Assembly (NCBI GenBank): GCA_964449995.1
Contig: CAYVBW010000002.1
Span: 1 to 52,317, forward strand
Source: CAYVBW01 sp964449995
Lineage (GTDB): Bacteria > Patescibacteriota > Microgenomatia > UBA1400 > PJMF01
Length of the DNA stretch: 52,317 nucleotides
Reading direction: 5' to 3'
The translations under genes were made by a program, and so were the position numbers. Each line of letters begins with the position of its first letter. Positions within the stretch are counted from its first letter, which is position 1. Below the pieces are notes generated by a model. It was not told the DNA's origin. It saw only the letters and a list, made by a program, of their open reading frames with translations, and did not search any database. This document shows, piece by piece, positions 31,723-41,600 of the stretch.

Positions 31723-33861
31723 TTAGTTGGTTGCAACTCCTTTTCTCTCCTCAATAATTTGATTAGTGATTTGAGTTGGAACAACATCATAATGAGAGGG
31801 TAGCATCACGCTAGTGGCGCGACCCTGAGTCATGCTACGTAAAATCGTTACATAACCCTGCATCTCAGCCAAAGGAACTAAAGCATTTATAATCACAGCG
31901 TTTCCTCGAGTTTTAGTACCCTTAATTTGAGCTCTTCTACCTCCTAAATCTCCAATAATATCTCCCATAAATTCTTCTGGGGTAGTAACCTCAACATTCA
32001 TAATAGGTTCTATTAAAACTACCTTATTTTTTGATAAAGCATTTTTCAAACCAATTGAACCGGCCATTTTGAAGGCTACTTCACTTGAGTCAACCTCATG
32101 ATATGACCCATCATATAAAGTAACTTTCATATCTGTGAGAGGATAATCTGCTAGATAGCCACGCTCCATAGATTCTTGAACTCCTTTGTCAACTGGAGGA
32201 ATAAACTCTCGTGGAATAGCTGCACCTTTAATCTCATTTACAAACTCATAACCTGTGCCTCTTTCCATTGGTTCAATTTTTAATAAAACGTGGCCGTATT
32301 GACCCCTACCTCCAGATTGTTTGATATATTTTCCTTCTCCCTCAGATAATTCAAGAATGCTTTCGCGATATGCTACTTGGGGCTTACCAGTGTTAGCCTC
32401 AACACTAAATTCTCGACGCATACGATCAACCAAAATTTCCAAATGAAGTTCTCCCATACCACCAATTAAAGTTTGACCTGTATCATGGTCAACCTTAATT
32501 TCAAAAGTAGGATCTTCATTGCTAAGCTTATTAAGAGCAACCCCCATTTTTTCTTGATCTTCTTTAGTTTTAGGCTCTATAGCTAAGTATATAACCGGAT
32601 CTGCAAAAACAATTCTCTCTAAGACAATTGGGTTGCTATCATCACATAAAGTATCACCAGTTGAGGTATCTTTTAAACCAATGATAGCGACAATTTCTCC
32701 TGCTCGAGCCTCTTGAATTTCTTCACGTTCATTGGAGTGCATCAAAAGTAATCTGCCAACCCTTTCTTTATTGTCTGTGCTGGAATTATAAACATAACTG
32801 CCAGACTTAAGCACTCCAGAATAAACTCTTACATAGGTTAAAGTACCTACATGAGGGTCTGTTTGAATTTTAAAAGCTAAACCAGAAAATTTTTCTTCTG
32901 GAACAAGTTGTCTCACCTCTTCCTCATTTGTTTGAGGATTCTTGCCAGTTATTTGATCTATATCCTGAGGAGAGGGTAAGTAATCAACTACTGCATCAAG
33001 TAAAACTTGTATTCCTGTATTTTTAAAAGAACTCCCACAAAAAACAGGCACTAATTTATAGGCAATAGTGGCTCTTCTTAATGCAGCTTTTAGCTCATTA
33101 ACCTCTATTTCTTCTTCCATTAAAAATTTTTCCATAAGCTCATCATCAGTCTCAGCAATAGCTTCCACTAGTTCAGATCTTTTTTCTTCAACTACTGGTT
33201 GATATTCTTCAGGAATATCTTTAATTTCTGGTTCTGTGTCAGCGGCACTATCTTTCCAAAAGAGAGCTTTTCTTTCCAATAATAAAATCACTCCTTTAAA
33301 GTTATTTTCAGCTCCCATTGGGTGGACCATAACTGCAGGAATAACTCCAAACTTATCTCTAATATCTTGCAAAGTCATTTCAAAATCTGCACCCAATTTA
33401 TCCATCTTATTTACCCAGCAAATACGAGGAACTTCATATTTATCAGCCTGCCTCCATACGGTTTCAGACTGAGATTGTACCCCTTCACTAGCATCTAAAA
33501 CAGTGACTCCACCATCTAAAACTCTTAATGATCGCTCTACCTCAGCAGTAAAGTCAACGTGTCCAGGCGTATCAATAATATTAATTCTATAGTCTGATTT
33601 TGGTAAATGGGAATCAAAATATTGTTGCCAAAAAGTGGTAGTGGCAGCTGACTGAATAGTAATACCTCTTTCTTGTTCCTGTTCCATCCAGTCCATGGTT
33701 GCTTCACCAGCGTCAACCTCGCCAATCTTATAACTTTTTCCTGTATAAAATAGAATTCTTTCGGTGGTAGTGGTTTTACCGGCGTCAATATGGGCGATAA
33801 TCCCGATATTTCTCACTCGGTTTAGAGGCACTTGTTTATGATATGATTTTTTTTCAGACAT
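31723..33861 (-). CDS. fusA: Elongation factor G
   Basis: Translocation GTPase, also acting in ribosome recycling. 712 residues. G1 'AHIDAGKTT' at 23-31, 'EQERGITIQSAATT', G3 'DTPGHVDFT', G4 'NKMDKLGAD'; domain IV has 'SGGRGQYGHV' and the C-terminal 'PLAEMQGYVTILRSMTQGRA'. It has the Shine-Dalgarno AAAGGA and follows rpsG with an 85-base spacer. Confidence 0.98.
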   Translation of the reverse strand: MSEKKSYHKQVPLNRVRNIGIIAHIDAGKTTTTERILFYTGKSYKIGEVDAGEATMDWMEQEQERGITIQSAATTTFWQQYFDSHLPKSDYRINIIDTPGHVDFTAEVERSLRVLDGGVTVLDASEGVQSQSETVWRQADKYEVPRICWVNKMDKLGADFEMTLQDIRDKFGVIPAVMVHPMGAENNFKGVILLLERKALFWKDSAADTEPEIKDIPEEYQPVVEEKRSELVEAIAETDDELMEKFLMEEEIEVNELKAALRRATIAYKLVPVFCGSSFKNTGIQVLLDAVVDYLPSPQDIDQITGKNPQTNEEEVRQLVPEEKFSGLAFKIQTDPHVGTLTYVRVYSGVLKSGSYVYNSSTDNKERVGRLLLMHSNEREEIQEARAGEIVAIIGLKDTSTGDTLCDDSNPIVLERIVFADPVIYLAIEPKTKEDQEKMGVALNKLSNEDPTFEIKVDHDTGQTLIGGMGELHLEILVDRMRREFSVEANTGKPQVAYRESILELSEGEGKYIKQSGGRGQYGHVLLKIEPMERGTGYEFVNEIKGAAIPREFIPPVDKGVQESMERGYLADYPLTDMKVTLYDGSYHEVDSSEVAFKMAGSIGLKNALSKNKVVLIEPIMNVEVTTPEEFMGDIIGDLGGRRAQIKGTKTRGNAVIINALVPLAEMQGYVTILRSMTQGRATSVMLPSHYDVVPTQITNQIIEERKGVATN

Positions 33862-33946
33862 AATTTTTCCTTTATTTTAGTCTCAAACTTTGGAAATTCA
33901 TCAAAAATCTTTAAAATTAAACTCTATCTTCCGAGGCTCATTGTCT

Positions 33947-34423
33947 CTACCACTTGAAGTGAGCAAAAGCTTTGTTAGCTTCTGCCATTCGATGGGCATT
34001 ATTTTTCTTTTCTATTGCCCCTCCTTCATTGTTGAGTGCATCCATCATCTCTGCTGCTAATTTTTCTCCATAAGTATGGTATTTATCATTAGGTTTTTTA
34101 GCAGCTTCTGTCACTAACCAACGGATAGCTAAAGAAGTAGCCCTGCGAGGTTTAACAGACACTGGAACTTGATAAGAGGCACCACCAACCCTTCTTGTTC
34201 TCACTTCCACTTTAGGAGATATTCTCTCAACCAACTCCTCCATCAGCTCTTGAGGCTTTTTTTTAGTTTTTTTTGTAACAGTATCTATAGCTGAATAAAC
34301 ATGCTTCATGGCAATCGTTTTTTTTCCCTGTTTCATAACTCTATTAATCAACTTATTAACCAAGACTGATTGGTGTTTTGCATCAGGTTCAACAGCTCTA
34401 GTATAATTTTTTTTAGTACGCAT
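33947..34423 (-). CDS. rpsG: Ribosomal protein S7 (uS7)
   Basis: Head-nucleating 16S-binding protein, 158 residues. 'HQSVLVNKLINRVMKQGKKT' (17-36), 'VRTRRVGGASYQVPVSVKPR', 'WLVTEAAKKPNDK' and the end 'ENNAHRMAEANKAFAHF'-like ('KNNAHRMAEANKAFAHFKW'). In E. coli S7 represses the str operon. No Shine-Dalgarno sequence. Confidence 0.97.
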   Translation of the reverse strand: MRTKKNYTRAVEPDAKHQSVLVNKLINRVMKQGKKTIAMKHVYSAIDTVTKKTKKKPQELMEELVERISPKVEVRTRRVGGASYQVPVSVKPRRATSLAIRWLVTEAAKKPNDKYHTYGEKLAAEMMDALNNEGGAIEKKNNAHRMAEANKAFAHFKW

Positions 34424-34457
34424 GTTCTTGTTTAATTAAAATTTAAATACCCTTAAT

Positions 34458-34865
34458 TTACGACTTCTTTACGCCATATTTACTTCTGCTTGATTTTCTA
34501 TTTTCCACTCCAGCGCAATCATAAACCCCTCTGATAATATGATATTTAACTCCCGGGAGATCCTGAACTCTACCCCCTCTAACTAAAACAATACTATGCT
34601 CAGCTAAATTATGACCTTCTCCTGGAATGTAAGCAGTAACCTCAACTTTATTTGATAATCTAACTCTTGCCACTTTCCTTAAGGCAGAGTTTGGTTTTTT
34701 AGGAGTCATGGTTTTAACCACAGTACACACACCCCTCTTTTGAGGATTAAAGCCTTGAGTGGTTTGGCCTGTTTCCGAATTAAAATTTTTTCTTAAAGCT
34801 GTTGCTTTAACTGCCTTCTTTTTTCGAGACCGGCCTTTTCGTATTAACTGATTAATTGTTGGCAT
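34458..34865 (-). CDS. rpsL: Ribosomal protein S12 (uS12) with Gln at the streptomycin-resistance position
   Basis: Decoding-centre protein, 135 residues. 'PTINQLIRKGR' at the start, the streptomycin-site loops 'TPKKPNSALRKV' (54-65) and 'VRGGRVQDLPGVKYHIIRG'. The lysine in the second loop, E. coli Lys87 (mycobacterial Lys88), is Gln101 here; changes at this position give streptomycin resistance in other bacteria. Lys42 of E. coli is kept (Lys57 here by motif). It is followed by rpsG. Confidence 0.97.
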   Translation of the reverse strand: MPTINQLIRKGRSRKKKAVKATALRKNFNSETGQTTQGFNPQKRGVCTVVKTMTPKKPNSALRKVARVRLSNKVEVTAYIPGEGHNLAEHSIVLVRGGRVQDLPGVKYHIIRGVYDCAGVENRKSSRSKYGVKKS

Positions 34866-34881
34866 ATTTTATAGAACCCAG

Positions 34882-34890
34882 ATTGTATCA
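34882..34890 (-). promoter_or_regulatory. Extended -10 candidate before rpsL
   Basis: Minus-strand TGATACAAT, with -10 TACAAT (5 of 6) and TG. It lies 17 bases before the rpsL ATG, giving a leader of about 10 bases. No good -35. It may be a weak internal promoter in the rpoC-rpsL spacer. Confidence 0.35.
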
Positions 34891-34941
34891 TGTCGACTAT
34901 TTTTTTTCAGCATTAATTTTTCTACCAGTTTGCTAAAAAAA

Positions 34942-37900
34942 CTAGGCTTCAATTTCAGCCCTCTCCTTTGTAGTTGGGATCAATCGACCAATGATTACAT
35001 TTTCCTTTAATCCCTCTAAGTAATCAATACTGCCATTAAAAGCAGCTGTGGTTAAAATACGCTTAGTGTGCTGGAATGATGCTGCTGACAACCAAGAATC
35101 TGTAAATAACGCACTTCTGGTAATACCAAGTAACAAAACCTCTGCCACAGCTGGCTCACCACCAGCAGCCATAACTTCGTCATTCACATCTAAAAAGTTG
35201 CTTTTCACAACTACTTCTCCAGTTAATAAAGTGGTATCTCCAGCGTCTTTAACTTTTACCTTGTCACCCATTTTTCTAACAATGGTCTCAAAATGTCGAT
35301 CATTAATGCCAATTCCCTGAGATTCATAAACATGCTGAAGTTCGTTAACTATATTAAGTTGAGTAGCTAATAAACCTTTAATTTTAAGTAATTGGTTATG
35401 GTCAACTGAACCCATAGTAATCTTCTGTCCAGCATAAACTAAATCTTTATCTTTAATGGCTAATTTAGCATTTGCTGGTAAAACATAGGATTCAACTTCA
35501 TCATCTGTGGTAGAACGAATTTCAACCACCCTTTCTCCCTTCTTTTCAGCAACCTTTGCCTTACCTGCAATTCTAGAAACAATAGCCTTAGATTTTGGAG
35601 TTCTGTTTTCAAACAGCTCCTCAACACGAGGCAAACCTTGCGTCACATCAAGTCCGACAATACCAGCTGAATGTTTAGTTCTCATGGTTAATTGAGTTCC
35701 TGGTTCACCAATAGATTGAGCTGCTATCACTCCAACCGGAGTACCAATAGTGGCAATCTTTCGGCTTGAAAAATCACGACCATAACAGGCTGCACAAATA
35801 CCTTTTCTAGCTGCACAGGTTAGTGGAGAGCGAACCTTAACACTCTTTACTTCATTTTTATCAATTTTTTCTGCAACAGCTGGTGTTATGATCTCTCCTT
35901 TTTTAACAATTACTTGACTATTAATTTTTATTTCTTCTAAAGAAATTCTGCCTCTAATTCGATTGGCAAAAACTGTTGAACGATTATCTCTGGTAACTTC
36001 AATCCCTTCATCTGTGCCGCAGTCTTCCATGCGAATAATAATGTCGTGTGAAACATCTACTAGACGTCGGGTTAAATAGCCAGCGTCAGCAGTTTTTAGT
36101 GCTGAATCAGTTAAACCTTTTCTTGAACCTCTAGCTGAATTGACATATTCAAAAATAGATAAACCCTCCCGGAAATTGGACTTAATCGGCATCTCGACAA
36201 TATTACCCAAAGGATCGACCACCAAACCTCTCATTGCAGCTAGCTGTTTTACTTGATCTTTTGAGGCTCTAGTCCCTCCAGAATCAATAATTATTTTCAC
36301 TGCATTATCTTCATCATAAGACTGCCATGTTAAATCTGCTACCTCTTCAGTGGTACTCATCCAAATATCAAAATTATTCTTTTTTCTTTCCTCATCAGTA
36401 ATCAACCCTTGCTGATAATTTTCATGAAGTTTTTCTGCGTTACTATTTGACTCTTTAATAATATCGTCTTTTGATCGATTTATTTTACAATCTGTAACCC
36501 CAACCGATATTCCTGACAAAGTAGCTGCCCTAAACCCTAAATCTTTAATATTATCAATAATGTCCACGATAACTTCTTCGTCCAAATTCTCAATTGCTTG
36601 GGTAACAATATCTTTAATTTTTTCAGAATCCACATTTTCATTGATAAAAGGCATATCTTCAGGAAGAATTTGGTTAAACTCAACCCTACCATAAGTAGTA
36701 CGAATAATTTCTTGTTTGTCTCCCTTTTTAATCCTAACTTTAATAGGTTGGTGCAAATCAATTAAACCAATTTGAAATGCGTGTAAAACTTCATCCTCAT
36801 CAGCAAAAACATTTGGATGCTCAGAAATTGATTCATTTAATATGGTCTGATAAAAAATGCCCATAGCCATTTCTTTGTTGGGAACAGTAATAGGTTGACT
36901 GTTGGCTGGTTTCAGCAAGTTTTTACTAGCCATCATGTAATTAAGAGACTCCTCTTGGGCGTCTTTGGTTAAGGGTAGGTGAACTGCCATTTGATCACCA
37001 TCAAAGTCAGCATTATAGCCAGCACAAACACAGGGATGAATTTCTATTGCTTTACCATCAATTAATTTTGGATAAAAAGCTAAAATACCTAGTTTATGTA
37101 AAGTAGGAGCACGATTTAACAAAACAGGATGATTCTTAGTGACTTTCTCTAGAGCATCGTAAACCTCAGGCTCATGACGATCAACTAAATTGCGGGCACT
37201 TTTAACATTAGGGGCAGCTCCCTGCAAAATAAGCTCATGGAAAACAAATGGTTTAAAAATCTCTAAGGCCATGTCTTTTGGCAAGCCACACTCATTAAGT
37301 CTTAAATCAGGTCCCACTACAATAACGCTTCTTCCGGAATAATCAACTCTTTTACCCAAAAGATTTCTTCTAAATCTTCCTTTTTTACCTTTCAGCATGT
37401 CAGACAGAGATTTTAAAGGCAATCTTTGCGGACGTCGACGAGTGGAAACTTTAGTATCAATTAAAGAATCGACAGCTTCCTGCAGCATTCTTTTTTCATT
37501 GCGCAAAATAATATCTGGAGCTCCTAAATTGATCAGGTGCTTCAAACGATTATTACGATTAATCACCCTTCGATATAAATCATTTAAATCAGAAGATGCA
37601 AACCTGCCGCCTGACAACTGAACCATTGGTCTCAAGTCAGGAGGAATTACCGGCAAAACCTTAATAAACATCCATTCGGGATCAATAGCGGCTTTTCTAA
37701 AGCTTTCCACTGCCTTTAATCTTTTTATATAGCCTGCTGATTTTGTTTTACTTTTTGTCTCTTTAATCTTTTGGTGTAACTTATCTTCTAAAACTTCTAA
37801 ATTAATTTCCTTAATTAGCTTGTAAACACTTTCAGCACCCATGCCAACCTCAACAAAAGACTCGGCTTGATAGTCCATAAGTTTAATATATTCATCTTCG

Positions 37901-38631
37901 GTTAAAACGGATTTTTTCTTAATATCCTTCACCATAGACTTAATGGTGTCATAAATCTCAGTATTACGGTCAATCTGTTCTGTTAATTCCTGCTTGGTTT
38001 GAACTATGGCTTTTTTGGCCTTTAATTCAAGTGCTTCCTTTTTCAACTCTAATGTTTCTTTTTTAGTAATTTTTTTCTCTAATTTCTTTTTATCTACTTT
38101 AAGTTGTTCCTTAATCTGTACAATTTTTTCTTCTGCCTCTTGTCTTAAGCTTTCTTCTGATTCAACCTGAGCAACATCAAGATTGTCTAAAATCGTTGCC
38201 CGAGCCCCCTCATCAACTCCCAATACAATGTATTGTGAAAAGTACATAACAGAACTAATATCTCTAGGGGATATATCAAGTATGCGAGAAAGGATGGAAG
38301 GAGCTCCTTTAAAATACCAAACATGAGCTACTGGAGCAGCAAGCTCAATATGTCCCATTCTTTCTCTTCTAACTCTAGAATGAGTCACTTCTACTCCACA
38401 TTTATCGCAAATAATTCCCTTATATCGACGCCGTTTGTATTTACCACAGTGACACTCATAATCCTTAACAGGTCCAAAAATCTTTTCGTCAAACAAACCG
38501 TCTTTTTCAGGTTTAAGGGAACGATAATTTATTGTTTCTGGCTCCTTTACTTCTCCATAAGACCAATCAAGAATGTCTTCGGGCGAAGCTATTTTGATCT
38601 GTAGGGCTGTAAAATCAATAATGTTTTTCAT
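34942..38631 (-). CDS. rpoC: RNA polymerase subunit beta-prime
   Basis: Catalytic subunit, 1229 residues. N-terminal zinc ribbon Cys60, Cys62, Cys75, Cys78 ('CHCGKYKRRRYKGIICDKC'); the active-site motif NADFDGD with Asp542, Asp544, Asp546; a second zinc site near the C-terminus in 'GICAACYGRDF'. Residues about 155-300 are a long Lys/Glu-rich segment, part coiled coil, in the place where non-proteobacterial subunits carry such inserts. 'MRTKHSAGIVGLDVTQGLPRV' (read as MRTKHSAG and DVTQGLPRV) lies near residue 975. No Shine-Dalgarno; 57 bases after rpoB. Confidence 0.98.
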   Translation of the reverse strand: MKNIIDFTALQIKIASPEDILDWSYGEVKEPETINYRSLKPEKDGLFDEKIFGPVKDYECHCGKYKRRRYKGIICDKCGVEVTHSRVRRERMGHIELAAPVAHVWYFKGAPSILSRILDISPRDISSVMYFSQYIVLGVDEGARATILDNLDVAQVESEESLRQEAEEKIVQIKEQLKVDKKKLEKKITKKETLELKKEALELKAKKAIVQTKQELTEQIDRNTEIYDTIKSMVKDIKKKSVLTEDEYIKLMDYQAESFVEVGMGAESVYKLIKEINLEVLEDKLHQKIKETKSKTKSAGYIKRLKAVESFRKAAIDPEWMFIKVLPVIPPDLRPMVQLSGGRFASSDLNDLYRRVINRNNRLKHLINLGAPDIILRNEKRMLQEAVDSLIDTKVSTRRRPQRLPLKSLSDMLKGKKGRFRRNLLGKRVDYSGRSVIVVGPDLRLNECGLPKDMALEIFKPFVFHELILQGAAPNVKSARNLVDRHEPEVYDALEKVTKNHPVLLNRAPTLHKLGILAFYPKLIDGKAIEIHPCVCAGYNADFDGDQMAVHLPLTKDAQEESLNYMMASKNLLKPANSQPITVPNKEMAMGIFYQTILNESISEHPNVFADEDEVLHAFQIGLIDLHQPIKVRIKKGDKQEIIRTTYGRVEFNQILPEDMPFINENVDSEKIKDIVTQAIENLDEEVIVDIIDNIKDLGFRAATLSGISVGVTDCKINRSKDDIIKESNSNAEKLHENYQQGLITDEERKKNNFDIWMSTTEEVADLTWQSYDEDNAVKIIIDSGGTRASKDQVKQLAAMRGLVVDPLGNIVEMPIKSNFREGLSIFEYVNSARGSRKGLTDSALKTADAGYLTRRLVDVSHDIIIRMEDCGTDEGIEVTRDNRSTVFANRIRGRISLEEIKINSQVIVKKGEIITPAVAEKIDKNEVKSVKVRSPLTCAARKGICAACYGRDFSSRKIATIGTPVGVIAAQSIGEPGTQLTMRTKHSAGIVGLDVTQGLPRVEELFENRTPKSKAIVSRIAGKAKVAEKKGERVVEIRSTTDDEVESYVLPANAKLAIKDKDLVYAGQKITMGSVDHNQLLKIKGLLATQLNIVNELQHVYESQGIGINDRHFETIVRKMGDKVKVKDAGDTTLLTGEVVVKSNFLDVNDEVMAAGGEPAVAEVLLLGITRSALFTDSWLSAASFQHTKRILTTAAFNGSIDYLEGLKENVIIGRLIPTTKERAEIEA

Positions 38632-38688
38632 AATCTGGTGAGTACTCTAATTTGATTGTTTAAAAAATTATTAAATATAAAGTATTTT

Positions 38689-41600
38689 TTATGCCTCCTC
38701 ATCTTGTTCATCTTCAATTTCTTGGTCATCCTCTAGATCTTCATCTGTTGGTTCTTGATCTTCTTGCAGTTCGTCTTCTTTTTCTTCTTCTGCCTCCTCT
38801 TGTGGAGGTGAGTCCTCTTCATCGCTAAAAGATAAATCTTCATCTTCAACAATCACCTCTGCTTCTTGATCCTCCTGATCTTCTTCTTCCTTTAGGTCTA
38901 GAGGAATTACATCTAAAGATAAGGCATTGAGTTCTCTCATTAAAACCTTAAAAGACTCTGGCACTGTTGGAGCTGGAATATCAATTCCTTTGACCATTGC
39001 TTTAAAAGCCCTAGATCTTCCGCCAACATCATCTGATTTAATGGTTAACATTTCTTGCAAAGTATAAGCTGCTTTGTGAGATTCAAGAGCCCAAACCTCC
39101 ATCTCTCCAACTCTTTGTCCACCCATCTGAGCTTTACCACCCAAAGGTTGTTGGGTCACTAAAGAATAGGGCCCTGTTGATCTGGCATGAACTTTATCAT
39201 CTACCATGTGAACTAACTTCAGCATATAAGTTACGCCAACTGCTGTTTTTTCACGATAAGCCTGACCTGTCCTGCCATCATATAATTGAGCTTTACCGCT
39301 ACTTGGTAAGCCTGCCTTTTCTAATTCTTGCCAAATCTTTTCTTCATCAATATTTTCAAAAACTGGCAAAGCAACCTTATAGTTTAATTCCTGAGCAGCC
39401 CATCCTAAATGAGCTTCTAGTAACTGTCCTAAATTCATTCTAGCCAAAACAGATAAAGGAGAAATAATCACGTCAATTGGAGTACCGTCTTCTAAATGAG
39501 GCATGTCTGCTACTGGAACAATTTTTGAAATAACTCCCTTGTTACCATGGCGTCCAGCCAATTTGTCTCCAACTTTAATTTTTCTTTTTTCTGCAACTCT
39601 AACTTTGACTTGTTTTAAAACCCCTGGATTAAGTTCGTCATCTTGATCCCGATCTAAAATTTGCACATCAATCACAGTCCCTCGCTCTCCATGAGGCATT
39701 CTCAAAGAAGTGTCTCTTACTTCTTTAGATTTTTCTCCAAAAATAGCCCTGAGCAATCTCTCTTCTGAGCTTAATTCTGTTTCACCTTTTGGAGCAACTT
39801 TTCCTACTAAAATATCTCCTGAACTAACCTCACTACCGATACGAACAATTCCTTCTTCAGTTAAATTTGCTAAATAGTTTTCCGAAACATTTGGAATGTC
39901 ATTAGTTAATTCTTCGGGCCCTAATCGAGTATCCATAACTTGGGCTTCATGCTCGCTAATATAAACTGATGTCAGTAAATCATCTTTAACCAGTCTATCT
40001 GAAACAACAATAGCATCTTCATAGCCCAAACCATCAAAAGAAGCATAAGCGATCAATAAATTTGTCCCTAAAGCCAACTCTCCTTGCTCTGAAGCTGGAC
40101 CATCTATAATTAAATCTCCCTTCTTGACTCTATCCCCTACGTTAACCAAAGGTTTTTGTGAATAGCTGGTACTTTGTGAAGTTCTAATAAATTTTGAAAT
40201 TTTATAAACTTCAGTATTATCAACCAAATTGATATTAGGAATCTCAGATTCTTCATGCTCCTTTTTAGCATCATCAAGTTCTGTTTTATTAATCTTAATT
40301 ATGATTTTTTGTCCATCAGCATATTCAACCACTCCTCCATGAAGAGCATAAATTGTACGACCCATGGCTTGAGAGACGACTGCTTCCATACCTGTTCCTA
40401 CGATGGGAGATTCTGCTTTAATTAAAGGTACGGCCTGGCATTGCATATGACTACCCATCAAAGCTCGGTTAGCCTCATCATGAGCAATGAAGGGAATCAG
40501 CGATGCTGAAGTTCCTACCACTTGCCTGGGGACTACATCAATATATTCAACTTGATCCACTGGGCCTTCTAAAAACTGATTGTTGTGACGAAAAGCCACC
40601 CACTCATCTTTAATAAAATTATCTTTATCAATATCTAATTCAGCATGAGTAATTTTGTAATCTTCTTCTTCATCAGCAGCCATGTAAACAATCTCATTTG
40701 TCACCTTCATCTTGTCCCCCTCAGCTATTACCCTCCTATAGGGAGCTTCTAAAAATCCAAAGTTATTAACTCTAGTATAAAGAGCTAAATAGGTTACTAA
40801 ACCGATATTTGGCCCTTCAGGTGAACGAACTGGACAAATTCTTGAATACTGGGAAACATTAATATCCCTCATAGAAAAGGCAGCACGCTCTCTAGTGACT
40901 CCACCGCTACCTAATACAGAAAGTCTTCTTAAATTATCAATTTCTGATAAAGGATTAGTCTGGTCCAATATTGCTGACAAACGATTCCTACGGAAAAATT
41001 GAGAAACAGTGGCTATCAAAGGACGAGCATTAACCAACGCAGATGGAGTTAAACTTGAATCAGTCTTGGTGAGAGACATTTTTTCTCGAATCGATTTTTC
41101 TAAACGAATCAAACCAATTCTAAAAGCAGTGTCCTTTACCAATTCACCGATTCTTCTTACTCGACGATTACTTAAATGATCAATGTCATCAACTTTTCCC
41201 TGTCCATTTTGTAGGCCGATTAAATAACGAATCGTTTCAATAATATCTGCTTTATCTAAAACAGTTAAGTTTTCATCAATATCAGTTTTAAGTCTTCTGT
41301 TAAGCTTATAGCGACCAACTCTACCAAGGTTATACCTTCTTTCATCGAAAAAATGAGTTCGAAAATAATCTCTGGCAGTATCAATAGTGGCAGGCTCTCC
41401 AGGTCTAAGTTTTTCATAAATTTCTACCAAAGCTTCATCTTTAGTGGTAGTGTCATCCTTTGCCAATGTGTTTTCAACTAAATTAAATTCATCTTGTTTG
41501 GAAATATCCTTGTAAAGTTCTAGGATTTGCTCATTGCTTTCAATGCCAAGTGCTCTTAATAAAACAGTTGCTGGAACTTTTCTTCTTCTGTCAATTTTGA

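Noticed and set aside
38323..38604. Open frame on the plus strand inside rpoC
   Set aside because: It overlaps the zinc-ribbon part of rpoC completely in antisense and shows no family features.
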